From NCBI RefSeq assembly GCF_020176955.2, contig NZ_JAIUCZ020000011.1, positions 248,001-312,000 of the forward strand: 64,000 nucleotides of DNA. The letters run 5' to 3'. Shown here piece by piece: positions 8,041-16,147 of this stretch (its first letter is position 1; each line of letters opens with the position of its first letter). The translations under genes were made by a program, and so were the position numbers. This DNA comes from Nocardia sp. alder85J (GTDB lineage: Bacteria > Actinomycetota > Actinomycetes > Mycobacteriales > Mycobacteriaceae). The notes under the pieces were generated by a model. It was not told the origin of the DNA. It made no database searches and saw nothing but the letters and a program-made list of their open reading frames with translations.

Positions 8041-8832
8041 ATGCCGAACATTGACGACCAGGCGAAGCAGTGGCAGACCGACCAGGCTGGACGTATCGGC
8101 GAGGCCGTCGCTGCGCTGAGGAAGGCGCAGGATCTTACGGTTGCCGAACTGTCCGACAAGACAAGGGAATTGGGCTATCCGATACACCGAGTGGCTATCA
8201 CCAAGATCGAGACCAACGCCCGGTCCGGAAAGATGGATCTGGCCGAGCTGATCACACTCGCCGCCGCACTCCACCGTTCGCCTATAGAGCTCATCTACCC
8301 GGAGGTTCCGGACGGCCCGGTGATGGTGATCCCTAGGGAAACCGACTCCAGCTTCGGTGCACTGCAATGGTTTTCAGGCGAAGTGCCCGTGGCGGCCAAA
8401 GGCGCAGTGTTGAACAAGGGCGCCTTGCTGATGGCGTCGCGCCACTATGCAAGACTGCGCGCGAGGAGCCACCTGACCGAATTGGGCATGCGCCGGTCGA
8501 GCGCCGACCCTGACCGCATGATGGACGCTGCCGAGGTGACTGAAACCGTCGCCCGTCTGCGGGTGCAACTGGCGGAAGTGCGAGCGGAAGTTCTGAAGCT
8601 CGGTGGCGTTGTGATCGAACCCCGCACCACCTCGGGTCATGAAGCCCGATGGCGGCAGGCGCGGCTCGAGCTGATCAGTGGCTACATGGACAAGTGGGGC
8701 ATGTCATTCGAGGAACTCGACGAGAACGGACGACTCGAATTGCTGAAGCTCATGGATGCGCATCTACGTGCAGCTCGCCAGGTTTTCGATGATGAGTTCC
8801 TCGATGACGAAGCGGACTCGCGCGATGCCTAG
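8041..8832 (+). CDS. XRE-family transcriptional regulator (element repressor)
   Basis: 263 residues from ATG 8041. The N-terminal HTH_XRE spans about residues 17-75 (RIGEAVAALRKAQDLTVAEL, AITKIETNARSGKMDLAELI). The C-terminal two-thirds is helical and charged (ETVARLRVQLAEVRAEVLKL) and suits oligomerisation. It lies between the divergent xis-like gene and the integrase, whose ATG overlaps its stop codon, so the repressor and integrase are co-transcribed. I infer control of excision and integration. Confidence 0.75.
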   Translation: MPNIDDQAKQWQTDQAGRIGEAVAALRKAQDLTVAELSDKTRELGYPIHRVAITKIETNARSGKMDLAELITLAAALHRSPIELIYPEVPDGPVMVIPRETDSSFGALQWFSGEVPVAAKGAVLNKGALLMASRHYARLRARSHLTELGMRRSSADPDRMMDAAEVTETVARLRVQLAEVRAEVLKLGGVVIEPRTTSGHEARWRQARLELISGYMDKWGMSFEELDENGRLELLKLMDAHLRAARQVFDDEFLDDEADSRDA

Positions 8833-10012
8833 AGAGCGCATGCGCCCCGGCGAGTGGGGGAAGATCAAAGTGCGCGAAACCGGGCCGGGCAAGTTCACCG
8901 CAGTGACGTACATCCGCGATCAAGACGGCAAGCGGCGCGAGGTCGAGCGCAGCGGCCGCAGCGAGGAGGATGCTCGCCGGAACTTGTTGCGAGAGTTACG
9001 CTCCCGATCGACCCCCATATCGTCGGTCGCGCTCGTGACCGACAAGACGACCTTGTCTGAGTTGTTCAGCGCATGGCTGGCCACCAAGGGCAAGCTCAAG
9101 GGACAATCGGCCACCCAGTACCGGCGTGGCTGGAAGCGTAACGCCGAGGAACAGATTGGCGCACTACGCATCCGTGAGTTCCCCACCAGCCGCGGTGAAG
9201 CACACCTGAATCTCATAACCGAGCGCAGCGCCTCGGCGGGTAAGCAGTTGCGGACCATCCTCGTCGGCATGTTCGGCCTGGCGGTCCGCTACGACGTGAT
9301 CCCAGTGAACCCGATACGCGAAACCGAGACCGTGAAAGTTCGCAAGGCCGACGCACGCGCGGCTACACCCGCCGAGTTCGCCGCTATTCGTGCAGCGATA
9401 CGTGAGTTCTGCGACCGCCCACGCCGGAACGGACCGAAGCCAGGGCGACTACTGCCCGTCGTCGTCGAGGTGCTCGGTTCCACGGGCTGCCGGCCGAACG
9501 AGTTGCTCGCCGCGCGGTGGTTCGAGGTCGATCTACTGGCAGATCCGCCAACCCTGACGCTCACCGGAACAATCATCGACCACGGGCAGGCCGAGGACCA
9601 GGACGGCAATCCCCTCCCTGTGCATCGCCAGGACGAACGAAAGGGGGGCGCACCGCCACATAGATTGGTATTGCCAAAGCTCGCGGTCGCAGCGCTGACG
9701 GAGATGGTCGGCCAGTCCGGCGAGTACGGGCAGGTATTCGCGAATCGCAACGGTGGTTGGATGAGCCTCGCCAATCTCCGCCGCGCGATGCGCGACGCTC
9801 TACCTGAGGAACTGAAGTGGGTCACGCCGTATTCGTTCCGGCGAACGGTGGCGACCGTGGTTACCGGTGAGCTTGGCCTCGCAGAGGCGCAACACCAGCT
9901 GTCGCACGCCCGGCAGTCGACCACCGAACAGCACTATGTCGAGCGCCAAACGCAGGGGCCCGACGTCCGGGCAGTGCTCGATCGGTTCGCGTCCGGGAAA
10001 GTACGGGATTGA
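8825..10012 (+). CDS. int: tyrosine recombinase (integrase)
   Basis: 395 residues from ATG 8825, overlapping the repressor stop at 8832. An N-terminal AP2-like arm-binding segment (GKFTAVTYIRDQDGKRREVE) precedes the SAM-like core-binding domain (about 70-170) and the catalytic domain: box I Arg in STGCRPNELLAARW (R223), the box II arginine cluster in TPYSFRRT (about R339; Tyr replaces the more usual His), and the nucleophile in TEQHYVER (Y371). It is placed 92 nt from tRNA-Asn with its 3' end facing the tRNA 3' end, typical of elements integrating into tRNA genes. Confidence 0.85.
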   Translation: MPRERMRPGEWGKIKVRETGPGKFTAVTYIRDQDGKRREVERSGRSEEDARRNLLRELRSRSTPISSVALVTDKTTLSELFSAWLATKGKLKGQSATQYRRGWKRNAEEQIGALRIREFPTSRGEAHLNLITERSASAGKQLRTILVGMFGLAVRYDVIPVNPIRETETVKVRKADARAATPAEFAAIRAAIREFCDRPRRNGPKPGRLLPVVVEVLGSTGCRPNELLAARWFEVDLLADPPTLTLTGTIIDHGQAEDQDGNPLPVHRQDERKGGAPPHRLVLPKLAVAALTEMVGQSGEYGQVFANRNGGWMSLANLRRAMRDALPEELKWVTPYSFRRTVATVVTGELGLAEAQHQLSHARQSTTEQHYVERQTQGPDVRAVLDRFASGKVRD

Positions 10013-10059
10013 TTGTACGGGGAATATACGGGGAAATCGGCATACACATCCCCAGCTAC

Positions 10060-10101
10060 GAAACAACCCCCTACCTGTTTCTGCTGGTAGAGGGTCGTTT
10101 C
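10060..10101. terminator. hairpin terminator between integrase and tRNA-Asn
   Basis: Imperfect long stem GAAACAACCCCCTACC / GGTAGAGGGTCGTTTC with a ~10-nt loop, placed between the integrase (+) and tRNA-Asn (-). It could terminate both transcripts. Confidence 0.6.
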
Positions 10102-10104
10102 CTG

Positions 10105-10130
10105 CTCCCCCATCTGGACTCGAACCAGAA
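10105..10130. other. probable attachment-site core (3' end of tRNA-Asn)
   Basis: Inferred from the integrase facing the tRNA 3' end. The tRNA is complete here, so this junction would be the side that keeps or restores the gene. A second copy of this 3' segment would mark the other end of the element; I did not find one within 1-10000, so that end is outside the window or was lost in the rearrangements. Confidence 0.4.
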
Positions 10131-10177
10131 ACCTGCCGATTAACAGTCGGCTGCTCTGCCAATTGAGCTATAGGGGA
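10105..10177 (-). tRNA. tRNA-Asn (anticodon GTT)
   Basis: 73-nt cloverleaf on the minus strand. Acceptor strand TCCCCTA pairs with TGGGGGA (one G-U); D-arm AGCTCAATTGGCAGAGC; anticodon stem-loop CCGACTGTTAATCGG with GTT; T-arm TGGTTCGAGTCCA; discriminator G; CCA not encoded. It lies next to the integrase and is the likely chromosomal attachment gene. Confidence 0.95.
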
Positions 10178-10291
10178 TTGCTCCGGTTCGCCGTCACCGG
10201 CGACCGAGGTGAAACTTTAGCGTATCGCTTGTCTGGTTCCCAAATCGGGCTCTGACCTGGGCGCTTTCGATCGGGGTGAGGCGGCGGATGC

Positions 10292-10564
10292 CTACCGGGT
10301 TACCCGCTCTGTTCGCCGAGGGGCTGGATCGTCTCGCGGGCTGCCCTGTACCTTCCGGATGGAAAGCTGCGGGCCGCACAGTGACGTCAGGTCTGCTGGA
10401 TCCGACGTGACGACCGTGACCGGCTGTCGGGCTCCTCGGGCTCCGGCGGCCAGGGTCGCGTCGATGGCGTACTTGTGGCCGCTGAGCTCGTGGGACCGCA
10501 GCAGTTCCGCGGCCGTATCGCTGACGGCGCGTGTGACGTCGTGAATCGCAAGAGTCCCGTTCAT
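10292..10564 (-). pseudogene. PIN-domain (VapC-like) toxin remnant
   Basis: The 90-residue frame contains the C-terminal half of a PIN domain: a helix (DTAAELLRSHELSGHKYAID) with the conserved Asp of the third acidic position, then the strand TVVTSDPADLTSLCG. The first ~40 residues, including the initial catalytic Asp of PIN nucleases, are absent, and no antitoxin is seen upstream. It lies just outside the tRNA and looks like an inactive toxin-antitoxin relic. An upstream frame (10600-10685, MTMEKLGEIVSEFNRNK) is not recognisable. Confidence 0.5.
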
Positions 10565-11042
10565 CGTTCGTCGCGGATTGCTGAATTCTGCCGACTGTTT
10601 TGTATGAGGGTGCGCGCGGCTGCTGCTTCCGCTGCTTGTTGCGATTGAATTCGGAAACTATCTCGCCGAGTTTTTCCATGGTCATGCGATACTCGAGGGC
10701 CTCCCTGGCATATGTGGATTAGTTACCGGATCCGACTCGCGCCCGGGCGGCGTCGGCCAGGTCTTCGGGCGGGCTGATCGAGTATTCCTGCCGGCGGCCA
10801 TGTTTCGCTGTTACCAGCGATGGCTTCGGGCGGTCCGTGCCCTCGCAAATATTCACTTTCCAGTGGACGAATTCCCGATCGTCGAATATTCGTTATCGTC
10901 GATTCACTGGTTGTGCGGTGCCCACCTGTGCACCGGACCGGACCTGTCGGCCCGCCTTGTCCGATTCCCGCCCTGCCCGGAATACAGTGGCGAGGCGTTG
11001 CCTTGAACCTCGGTGGTCCATCACGAAGGAGGTCGGAGACAT
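10565..11042. other. gene-poor stretch upstream of the quinone oxidoreductase
   Basis: I see no convincing gene. It has lower GC patches and the palindrome CGAATATTCG at 10883-10892. A strong SD (AAGGAGG, about 11027) precedes the ATG at 11043. Short frames in the 10600-10690 part may be debris of the toxin locus. Confidence 0.4.
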
Positions 11043-11963
11043 ATGCGTGCGGTGACCTATGACGCGTACAGCGCGGACAATTCACGACTGCGGGTGGGGG
11101 ACGTGGCGGAGCCTCGGCTGGGGCCGGGGCAGGTGTTGGTGAAGGTGCGGGCGGCGGGGGTGAATCCGGTGGACTGGAAGGTCATGGCCGGGTATCTGGA
11201 TTCGATGATGGCGGCGGTGTTCCCGGTGATCCCGGGGTGGGATGTCGCGGGGGAGGTGGTGGCGGTCGGGCCGGATACGCGGGAGTTCGCGGTCGGGCAC
11301 GAGGTGGTCGCGTATGCGCGCAAGGATGTGGTGAATGCCGGGACCTTCGCCGAATATGTGGCGGTGTCCGCGGATGCGGTGGCGCGCAAGCCGGCGGGGC
11401 TCACCTGGGCGCAGGCCGGTGGGTTGCCGCTGGCGGGGCTGACGGCGTTGCGAGGGTTGGATCGGTTGCAGGTGGGGGAGGGGGACACCGTCGTGGTGTA
11501 CGCGGCCGCGGGTGGGGTCGGGAGTATCGCGGTGCAGATCGCGAGGTATCGCGGCGCGCGGGTGATCGGTACGGCGTCCGAGCGTAATCACGAATATCTG
11601 CGGTCGCTGGGGGCCGAGCCGGTTGCCTACGGGGACGGGCAGGCCGAGCGGATCCGGGCGCTGGCACCGGCGGGGGTCGACGCGGTGGCCGATTTCGTGG
11701 GTGGGCAACTGGAGAGCACGCTCGCGGTGTTGCGGACCGGTGGGCGGCATGTGTCGGTGGCCGATCCGTCGGTGCGGGAGCACGGCGGTCAGTGGCTCTG
11801 GGTGCGGCCGGACGGGGATGCACTCACCGAGGTGGTGGGGCTGGTCGATGCGGGGGCCGTGACCGTCGAGGTCGCGGACGCCTATCCGCTGGACCGGGTG
11901 GGGGCGGCGTTCGATGCCAGTCGCGGTGGGCGGACCCGCGGCAAACTGGTGATCGTGCCGTGA
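11043..11963 (+). CDS. NADPH:quinone oxidoreductase-like zinc-free MDR protein
   Basis: 306 residues from ATG 11043 with SD AAGGAGG about 10 nt upstream; this decides against an earlier in-frame ATG at 11013. Medium-chain dehydrogenase fold: an N-terminal GroES-like domain (GPGQVLVKVRAAGVNPVDWK) without the catalytic-zinc Cys/His set, then a nucleotide-binding motif in VVYAAAGGVGSIAVQIARYR (about residues 150-170). It probably reduces quinones or enones with NADPH in the cytosol. It is monocistronic, with a strong terminator 10 nt after the stop. Confidence 0.8.
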   Translation: MRAVTYDAYSADNSRLRVGDVAEPRLGPGQVLVKVRAAGVNPVDWKVMAGYLDSMMAAVFPVIPGWDVAGEVVAVGPDTREFAVGHEVVAYARKDVVNAGTFAEYVAVSADAVARKPAGLTWAQAGGLPLAGLTALRGLDRLQVGEGDTVVVYAAAGGVGSIAVQIARYRGARVIGTASERNHEYLRSLGAEPVAYGDGQAERIRALAPAGVDAVADFVGGQLESTLAVLRTGGRHVSVADPSVREHGGQWLWVRPDGDALTEVVGLVDAGAVTVEVADAYPLDRVGAAFDASRGGRTRGKLVIVP

Positions 11964-11973
11964 CGAGCGGAAA

Positions 11974-12012
11974 GGCCGTGGTGACGGGTGGCAGCGACCC
12001 GTCACCACGGCC
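11974..12012. terminator. bidirectional terminator
   Basis: Perfect 16-bp stem: GGCCGTGGTGACGGGT (11974-11989) pairs with ACCCGTCACCACGGCC (11997-12012), 7-nt loop. It separates the convergent MDR gene (+) and the MFS remnant (-, stop at 12016). Confidence 0.8.
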
Positions 12013-12015
12013 GGT

Positions 12016-12845
12016 TCAGGCCGCGACCGGTTGCGGTGCGGTGGCGAGTCGGCGTTCGCGGGTGCGGGGGCCGAACAGGGCCAGGACGATCGCGCCGATC
12101 AGCCAGGTGGCGGCGATGAAGTAGAACACCGATCGGTAGCCGCTCCAGGTGTAGAGGTGGGCGATGATCAGCGGGCCTGCGGCGTTGGAGAGGCGGCCGA
12201 GGCCGTAGGAGACGCCGGTGCCCAGGGATCGGGTGCGGGTATCGAACAGTTCGCGGGAGTAGGCGTAACCGAGTGCGGTGTAGCCGCGTTCGAACAGGTT
12301 CACCAGGAAGCCGAAGGCGACGATCATCGCGGGGGTGAAGGTCAGGCCGTAGAGCAGACCGCAGGCGGCGATCACCGTGCCGAAGCCGACCAGGCACCAT
12401 TTGCGCTCGAAACGGTCGGTGACCAGGGCCGCCAGGTAGGAACCCAGGGGTGCGCCGACGGTGGCCAGGGCCACGTACAGCGTCGAACTCTGCACGCTGA
12501 AGCCCTGTTTCGCCAGTAGCGACGGGGCCCAGGTGGAGTAGCCGAAGAAGCCGATGGACTGGGTCACCCACAGCACCGTCAGGAGCAGGGTGGGCAGCAG
12601 GTAGCGGCGTCGCAGCAGTAGGGTCCAGGGGGCCTTGGCGGGGCGGTCGGTGATCACCTCGGGGGCGGGTGCGGGCAGCGGGCCGTGTTCGGCCGACACC
12701 CTCGCCTCGATATCGCGCAGCACCGCTTCGGCGGCGGCGTAGTCGCCCCGATTCTCGTGCCACAGTGGGGATTCGGTCAACCGGCGGGCGAAGATCAGGA
12801 CCACCAGGCCCAGCGCGCCCCACAGGTACACCAGCCGCCACGACC
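12016..12845 (-). pseudogene. MFS transporter, C-terminal half only (deletion fusion)
   Basis: Readable from SWRLVYLWGALGLVVLIF near 12845 to the stop at 12016. It includes the central cytoplasmic loop (RRLTESPLWHENRGDYAAAE) and TM7-TM12 (LLPTLLLTVLWVTQSIGFFG; SVFYFIAATWLIGAIVLALF). It is the second half of a 12-TM sugar/aromatic-acid:H+ symporter-like protein. The first six helices and the start codon are missing; the sequence upstream is the start of ligI in a different frame. No functional transporter can be made. Confidence 0.8.
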
Positions 12846-13063
12846 ACGGTGCGGGACAGGCCGAGATGGTCACGCAGCGTGAACAATTGGTCTTTGCTCG
12901 CATCGCACGGGGTGTACTTGCGCTCGGGGGCGTAGGGGAATTCGCGGCCCGGCCCGAAGACGTGGCAGTGTGCGTCGACGGCGCCGGCGGGCAGCACGAA
13001 TCGCGGTGTCGAGGGATCGGCGTACCAGTCCAGCCAGCCCGCGGACTTCGTGAAGGCGGGCAT
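12846..13063 (-). pseudogene. ligI: 2-pyrone-4,6-dicarboxylate lactonase (LigI-like), N-terminal fragment
   Basis: Starts at ATG 13063 (TAATG overlap with the ligJ stop) and reads MPAFTKSAGWLDWYADPSTP, then FVLPAGAVDAHCHVFGPG with the metal-binding D-x-H-x-H of amidohydrolases, then KYTPCDASKDQLFTLRDHLG. After about residue 72 the sequence becomes the MFS gene. LigI hydrolyses PDC to 4-oxalomesaconate, the substrate of the adjacent LigJ. Relatives are about 300 aa, so roughly three-quarters is deleted. Confidence 0.75.
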
Positions 13064-14088
13064 TACCGCCCCTGCTTCGTGAGCAGGGCGTCCAGCCGCG
13101 GGTAGACCGTGCGGGCGTTGCCGGACAGCACCGCGGCGAGGTCCGCCTCGGCCAGGCCGGCGGCGGTCACGTAGCGGCGGGTGTCGTCGAAGTGGTGCCC
13201 GGTGCGCGGGTCGATGTCGCGGACCGCGCCGATCATCTCGGAGGCGAACAGCACGTTCTTCGTGGGGATGACGTCCAGCAGCAGGTCGATGCCGGGCTGG
13301 TGGTAGACGCAGGTGTCGAAGAACACGTTGTGCAGCAGGTGTTCCTCCAGCTCCGGCTTCCGCAGCGCCATCGCCAGGCCACGGAACCGGCCCCAGTGAT
13401 AGGGCGCCGCGCCGCCGCCGTGCGGGATGACGAACTTCAGGGTCGGGAAGTCGGCGAACAGGTCGCCCTGGATCAGCTGCATGAACGCGGTGGTGTCGGC
13501 GTTGAGGTAGTGCGCGCCGGTGGTGTGGAAGGCCGGATTGCAGCTGGTCGATACGTGGATCATGGCCGGGATGTCGTATTCGGCCAGCTTTTCGTAGATC
13601 GGGTACCAGGACCGGTCGGTCAGCGGCGGCGCGGTCCAGTGGCCGCCGGAGGGGTCCGGGTTGAGGTTGATCGCGACCGCGTCGAGCTCCTCGACACTGC
13701 GGACCAGTTCGGGCAGGCAGGTGGCCGGGTCGACGCCGGGGGACTGCGGCAGCATGGCCGCGGTGGCGAACCGGTCCGGGAACAGCGTGGCGACCCGATG
13801 GCAGAGCTCGTTGCAGATCGCCGCCCACTGCGCCGAGACGGCGAAATCGCCGAGGTGGTGGGCCATGAAGGAGGCCCGCGGGGAGAAGACGGTGAGGTCG
13901 ATGCCGCGCTCGTCCATCAGCCGCAGCTGATTGGCCTCGATGCTCTCGCGTAGTTCGTCGTCACCGATGCGCAGGTCGCCGGGCGAAGGCGCCTGGCTCG
14001 GATCATCGATGCCCGCGATCTGCCGATCACGCCAGGCTTCGAGGGCCGGCGGAGCGATGGTGTAGTGGCCGTGGCAGTCGATGATCAT
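13063..14088 (-). CDS. ligJ: 4-oxalomesaconate hydratase
   Basis: 341 residues from ATG 14088 (preceded by GGAG), the usual length for LigJ. Amidohydrolase-2 fold beginning MIIDCHGHYTIAPPALEAWR with H-x-H metal ligands; further hallmark segments are LTVFSPRASFMAHHLGDF, AINLNPDPSGGHWTAPPLTD, TTGAHYLNADTTAFMQ, KFVIPHGGGAAPYHWGRFRG and ASEMIGAVRDIDPRTGHHFD. It hydrates 4-oxalomesaconate to 4-carboxy-4-hydroxy-2-oxoadipate in protocatechuate 4,5-cleavage and gallate catabolism. The next gene, ligI, is destroyed, so the pathway is broken at least at this locus. Confidence 0.85.
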   Translation of the reverse strand: MIIDCHGHYTIAPPALEAWRDRQIAGIDDPSQAPSPGDLRIGDDELRESIEANQLRLMDERGIDLTVFSPRASFMAHHLGDFAVSAQWAAICNELCHRVATLFPDRFATAAMLPQSPGVDPATCLPELVRSVEELDAVAINLNPDPSGGHWTAPPLTDRSWYPIYEKLAEYDIPAMIHVSTSCNPAFHTTGAHYLNADTTAFMQLIQGDLFADFPTLKFVIPHGGGAAPYHWGRFRGLAMALRKPELEEHLLHNVFFDTCVYHQPGIDLLLDVIPTKNVLFASEMIGAVRDIDPRTGHHFDDTRRYVTAAGLAEADLAAVLSGNARTVYPRLDALLTKQGR

Positions 14089-14142
14089 CGGGTGCTCCAG
14101 GGTTGCTCGGGCGGTCACACAGCCAACATAACCGTCACCAAG

Positions 14143-14154
14143 ATTGTTGACAAT
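14143..14154. promoter_or_regulatory. GntR-like operator palindrome upstream of ligJ
   Basis: Perfect palindrome ATTGTTGACAAT 55 bp upstream of the ligJ ATG. The TTGT..ACAA form fits FadR/FCD-type GntR operators, common regulators of aromatic catabolism. No GntR gene is adjacent, so the assignment is inferred from the site alone. Confidence 0.45.
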
Positions 14155-14250
14155 ATGGTCCCATGAATTCACCCATGATAATCATCGGCTATGACCGGAT
14201 GCCCGGCCGGGCGGCGCCGGAATGCCGGACTCCGGCGCCGCCACACGCGT

Positions 14251-14877
14251 TCAGTGGCCGCGCGCGAGCCATTCCGCCAGGTGCGGGGCCTCGGTGCCGA
14301 CGGTGGTGCCGTCGCCGTGACCCGTGTGCACCGCGGTGTCCTCGGGGAGAGTCAGCACACGTTCCCGGATCGATTCGATGATCGTCGGGAAGCTGGAGAA
14401 CGACCGCCCGGTCGCACCCGGCCCGCCGGAGAACAGCGTGTCGCCGGAGAACAGCACCCCCGCCTCCGGGGCGTACAGGCAGGCCGAGCCGGGGGAGTGC
14501 CCCGGAGTGTGGATCACCTGTAACTCCGTGCCCGCCACCGGGATTCGCTGCTCGTGGTCGAGCAGGCCGTGCTTCACCCCGGCATGCGTCCGCTCCCACA
14601 GCACATCGTCACCGGGATGCAGCAGGATCGGCGCGTCCAGGGTGGCCGACAGTTCCGGCGCGACGGTCACGTGGTCGTTGTGCCCGTGCGTGCACACCAC
14701 CGCCACCACCCGCCGGCCCGCGACCGCCTCGACGATCGGCGCGGCGGTGTGCGCGGCGTCGATGATCACCACCTCGCTGTCGTCGCCGACCAGCCAGATG
14801 TTGTTGTCCACCGCCCAGCTGCCGCCGTCGAGTTCGAAGGTGCCGGAGGTGACGACCCGGTCGACCCGCAGGCTCAC
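14251..14877 (-). CDS. MBL-fold metallo-hydrolase, partner of mscR
   Basis: 208 residues from GTG 14877, overlapping the mscR stop. Metallo-beta-lactamase fold with the metal motif in CTHGHNDHV (about residues 65-73), then HTPGHSPGS and GDTLFSGGPGATGRS. Glyoxalase II-like MBL proteins are co-operonic with S-(hydroxymethyl)mycothiol dehydrogenase in mycolic-acid actinobacteria, where hydrolysis of S-formylmycothiol is a plausible role. That function is inferred from context; the fold is clear. Confidence 0.8.
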   Translation of the reverse strand: MSLRVDRVVTSGTFELDGGSWAVDNNIWLVGDDSEVVIIDAAHTAAPIVEAVAGRRVVAVVCTHGHNDHVTVAPELSATLDAPILLHPGDDVLWERTHAGVKHGLLDHEQRIPVAGTELQVIHTPGHSPGSACLYAPEAGVLFSGDTLFSGGPGATGRSFSSFPTIIESIRERVLTLPEDTAVHTGHGDGTTVGTEAPHLAEWLARGH

Positions 14878-15959
14878 AACACCACCACCGAGCGCAGCAC
14901 CTCGCCGCGATGCATGGTCTCGAACGCCTTCTCCACATCGCCGAGGCCGATGCGCTCGGTGACGAACTTCTCCAGCGGCAGCCGGCCCTGCCGGTACAGG
15001 TCGATCAGCACCGGGAAGTCGCGCTCGGGCAGGCAGTCGCCGTACCAGGAGGACTTCAGCGCGCCGCCGCGGGCGAAGAAGTCGATCAGCGGCATCTCCA
15101 GCGTCATGTCCGGAGTGGGCACCCCGACCAGCACCACGGTCCCGGCCAGGTCGCGGGCGTAGAACGCCTGCTTCCAGGTCTCCGGGCGGCCGACCGCGTC
15201 GATCACCACGTCGGCGCCGAAACCGCCGGTGATCTCCTGCACCGCCTCGACGGCGTCGACCTCGGCGCTGTTGATGGTGTGGGTGGCGCCGAGTTCGGTG
15301 GCCCACTCCAGCTTCCGCGCGTCGCGGTCGATCGCGATGATGGTGTGCGCGCCGACCAGCCGGGCGCCCGCGATGGCCGCGTCGCCGACACCACCGCAGC
15401 CGATCACGGCCACCGAATCGGTGCGGTCCACGCCGCCGGTGTTGATCGCCGCGCCGAGCCCGGCCATCACACCGCAGCCCAGCAGGCCCGCGACCGCGGG
15501 ATCGGTGCTCGGATCGACCTTCGTGCACTGCCCGGCGTGCACCAGCGTCTTGTCGGCGAAGGCCCCGATGCCCAGCGCCGGGGTGAGCGCGGTGCCGTCG
15601 GCGAGGGTCATCTTCTGGGTGGCGTTGAAGGTGTCGAAGCAGTACTGCGGGCGGCCCCGCTTACACGCCCGGCACTGCCCGCACACGGCCCGCCAGTTCA
15701 GGATGACGAAATCGCCGGGGGCCACGGACTCGACGCCGGGTCCGACGCTCTCCACGGTGCCCGCGGCCTCGTGGCCGAGCAGGAACGGGAACTCGTCGTT
15801 GATCCCGCCCTCGCGATAGTGCAGGTCGGTGTGGCAGACACCGCACGCGGCGATCGCCACCACCACCTCGCCGGGCCCCGGATCCGGAATCACGATGTCG
15901 GTGACCTCGACCGGTGCGCCCTGCGCGCGGGCGACGACGCCCCGAACCGTTTGCGGCAT
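14874..15959 (-). CDS. mscR: S-(hydroxymethyl)mycothiol dehydrogenase
   Basis: 361 residues from ATG 15959 with SD AGGAGG. Zinc-dependent MDR: catalytic-zinc site ACGVCHTDLHYREGG and GHEAAGTVESVG, four-Cys structural-zinc loop CGQCRACKRGRPQYC, Rossmann motif VIGCGGVGDAAIAGARLVGA. The length and sequence match the actinobacterial mycothiol-dependent formaldehyde dehydrogenase / S-nitrosomycothiol reductase (MscR). It oxidises S-(hydroxymethyl)mycothiol with NAD+ and can reduce S-nitrosomycothiol. It is coupled to the downstream MBL hydrolase. Confidence 0.88.
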   Translation of the reverse strand: MPQTVRGVVARAQGAPVEVTDIVIPDPGPGEVVVAIAACGVCHTDLHYREGGINDEFPFLLGHEAAGTVESVGPGVESVAPGDFVILNWRAVCGQCRACKRGRPQYCFDTFNATQKMTLADGTALTPALGIGAFADKTLVHAGQCTKVDPSTDPAVAGLLGCGVMAGLGAAINTGGVDRTDSVAVIGCGGVGDAAIAGARLVGAHTIIAIDRDARKLEWATELGATHTINSAEVDAVEAVQEITGGFGADVVIDAVGRPETWKQAFYARDLAGTVVLVGVPTPDMTLEMPLIDFFARGGALKSSWYGDCLPERDFPVLIDLYRQGRLPLEKFVTERIGLGDVEKAFETMHRGEVLRSVVVL

Positions 15960-16052
15960 TTCTGCTCATCCTCCTAGGCGTTGAACAACGCGATTGCTGA
16001 CGGCGATGCGGGCATGCCGCGGCGCGGCATACAGCGCTGCGTCGACACGCTA

Positions 16053-16091
16053 CCGTCCGGTCGGCCAGTTCGGACCTGGCCGACCGGACGG
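16053..16091. repeat. perfect 16-bp inverted repeat in a divergent promoter region
   Basis: CCGTCCGGTCGGCCAG (16053-16068) and CTGGCCGACCGGACGG (16076-16091), 7-nt spacer. It lies between the divergent starts of mscR (15959) and the LuxR-type gene (16148), so it does not follow any gene as a terminator would. It may be an operator or a 5' leader hairpin of the regulator. Confidence 0.6.
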
Positions 16092-16147
16092 CGCGAACTA
16101 TCCGAACGGCCAGGTGTCCCGGGCCGACGGATATCTAGAGTGGGCTG

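Noticed and set aside
10292..10685. An intact VapBC toxin-antitoxin pair beside the tRNA
   Set aside because: The PIN frame lacks its N-terminal catalytic Asp and no antitoxin with a recognisable fold precedes it.
12002..13828. A 608-codon minus-strand frame spanning ligI, ligJ and the MFS remnant
   Set aside because: Only its 13063-12846 part is protein-like (LigI). The rest is out of frame with LigJ and with the transporter half, so it is not a fusion protein.
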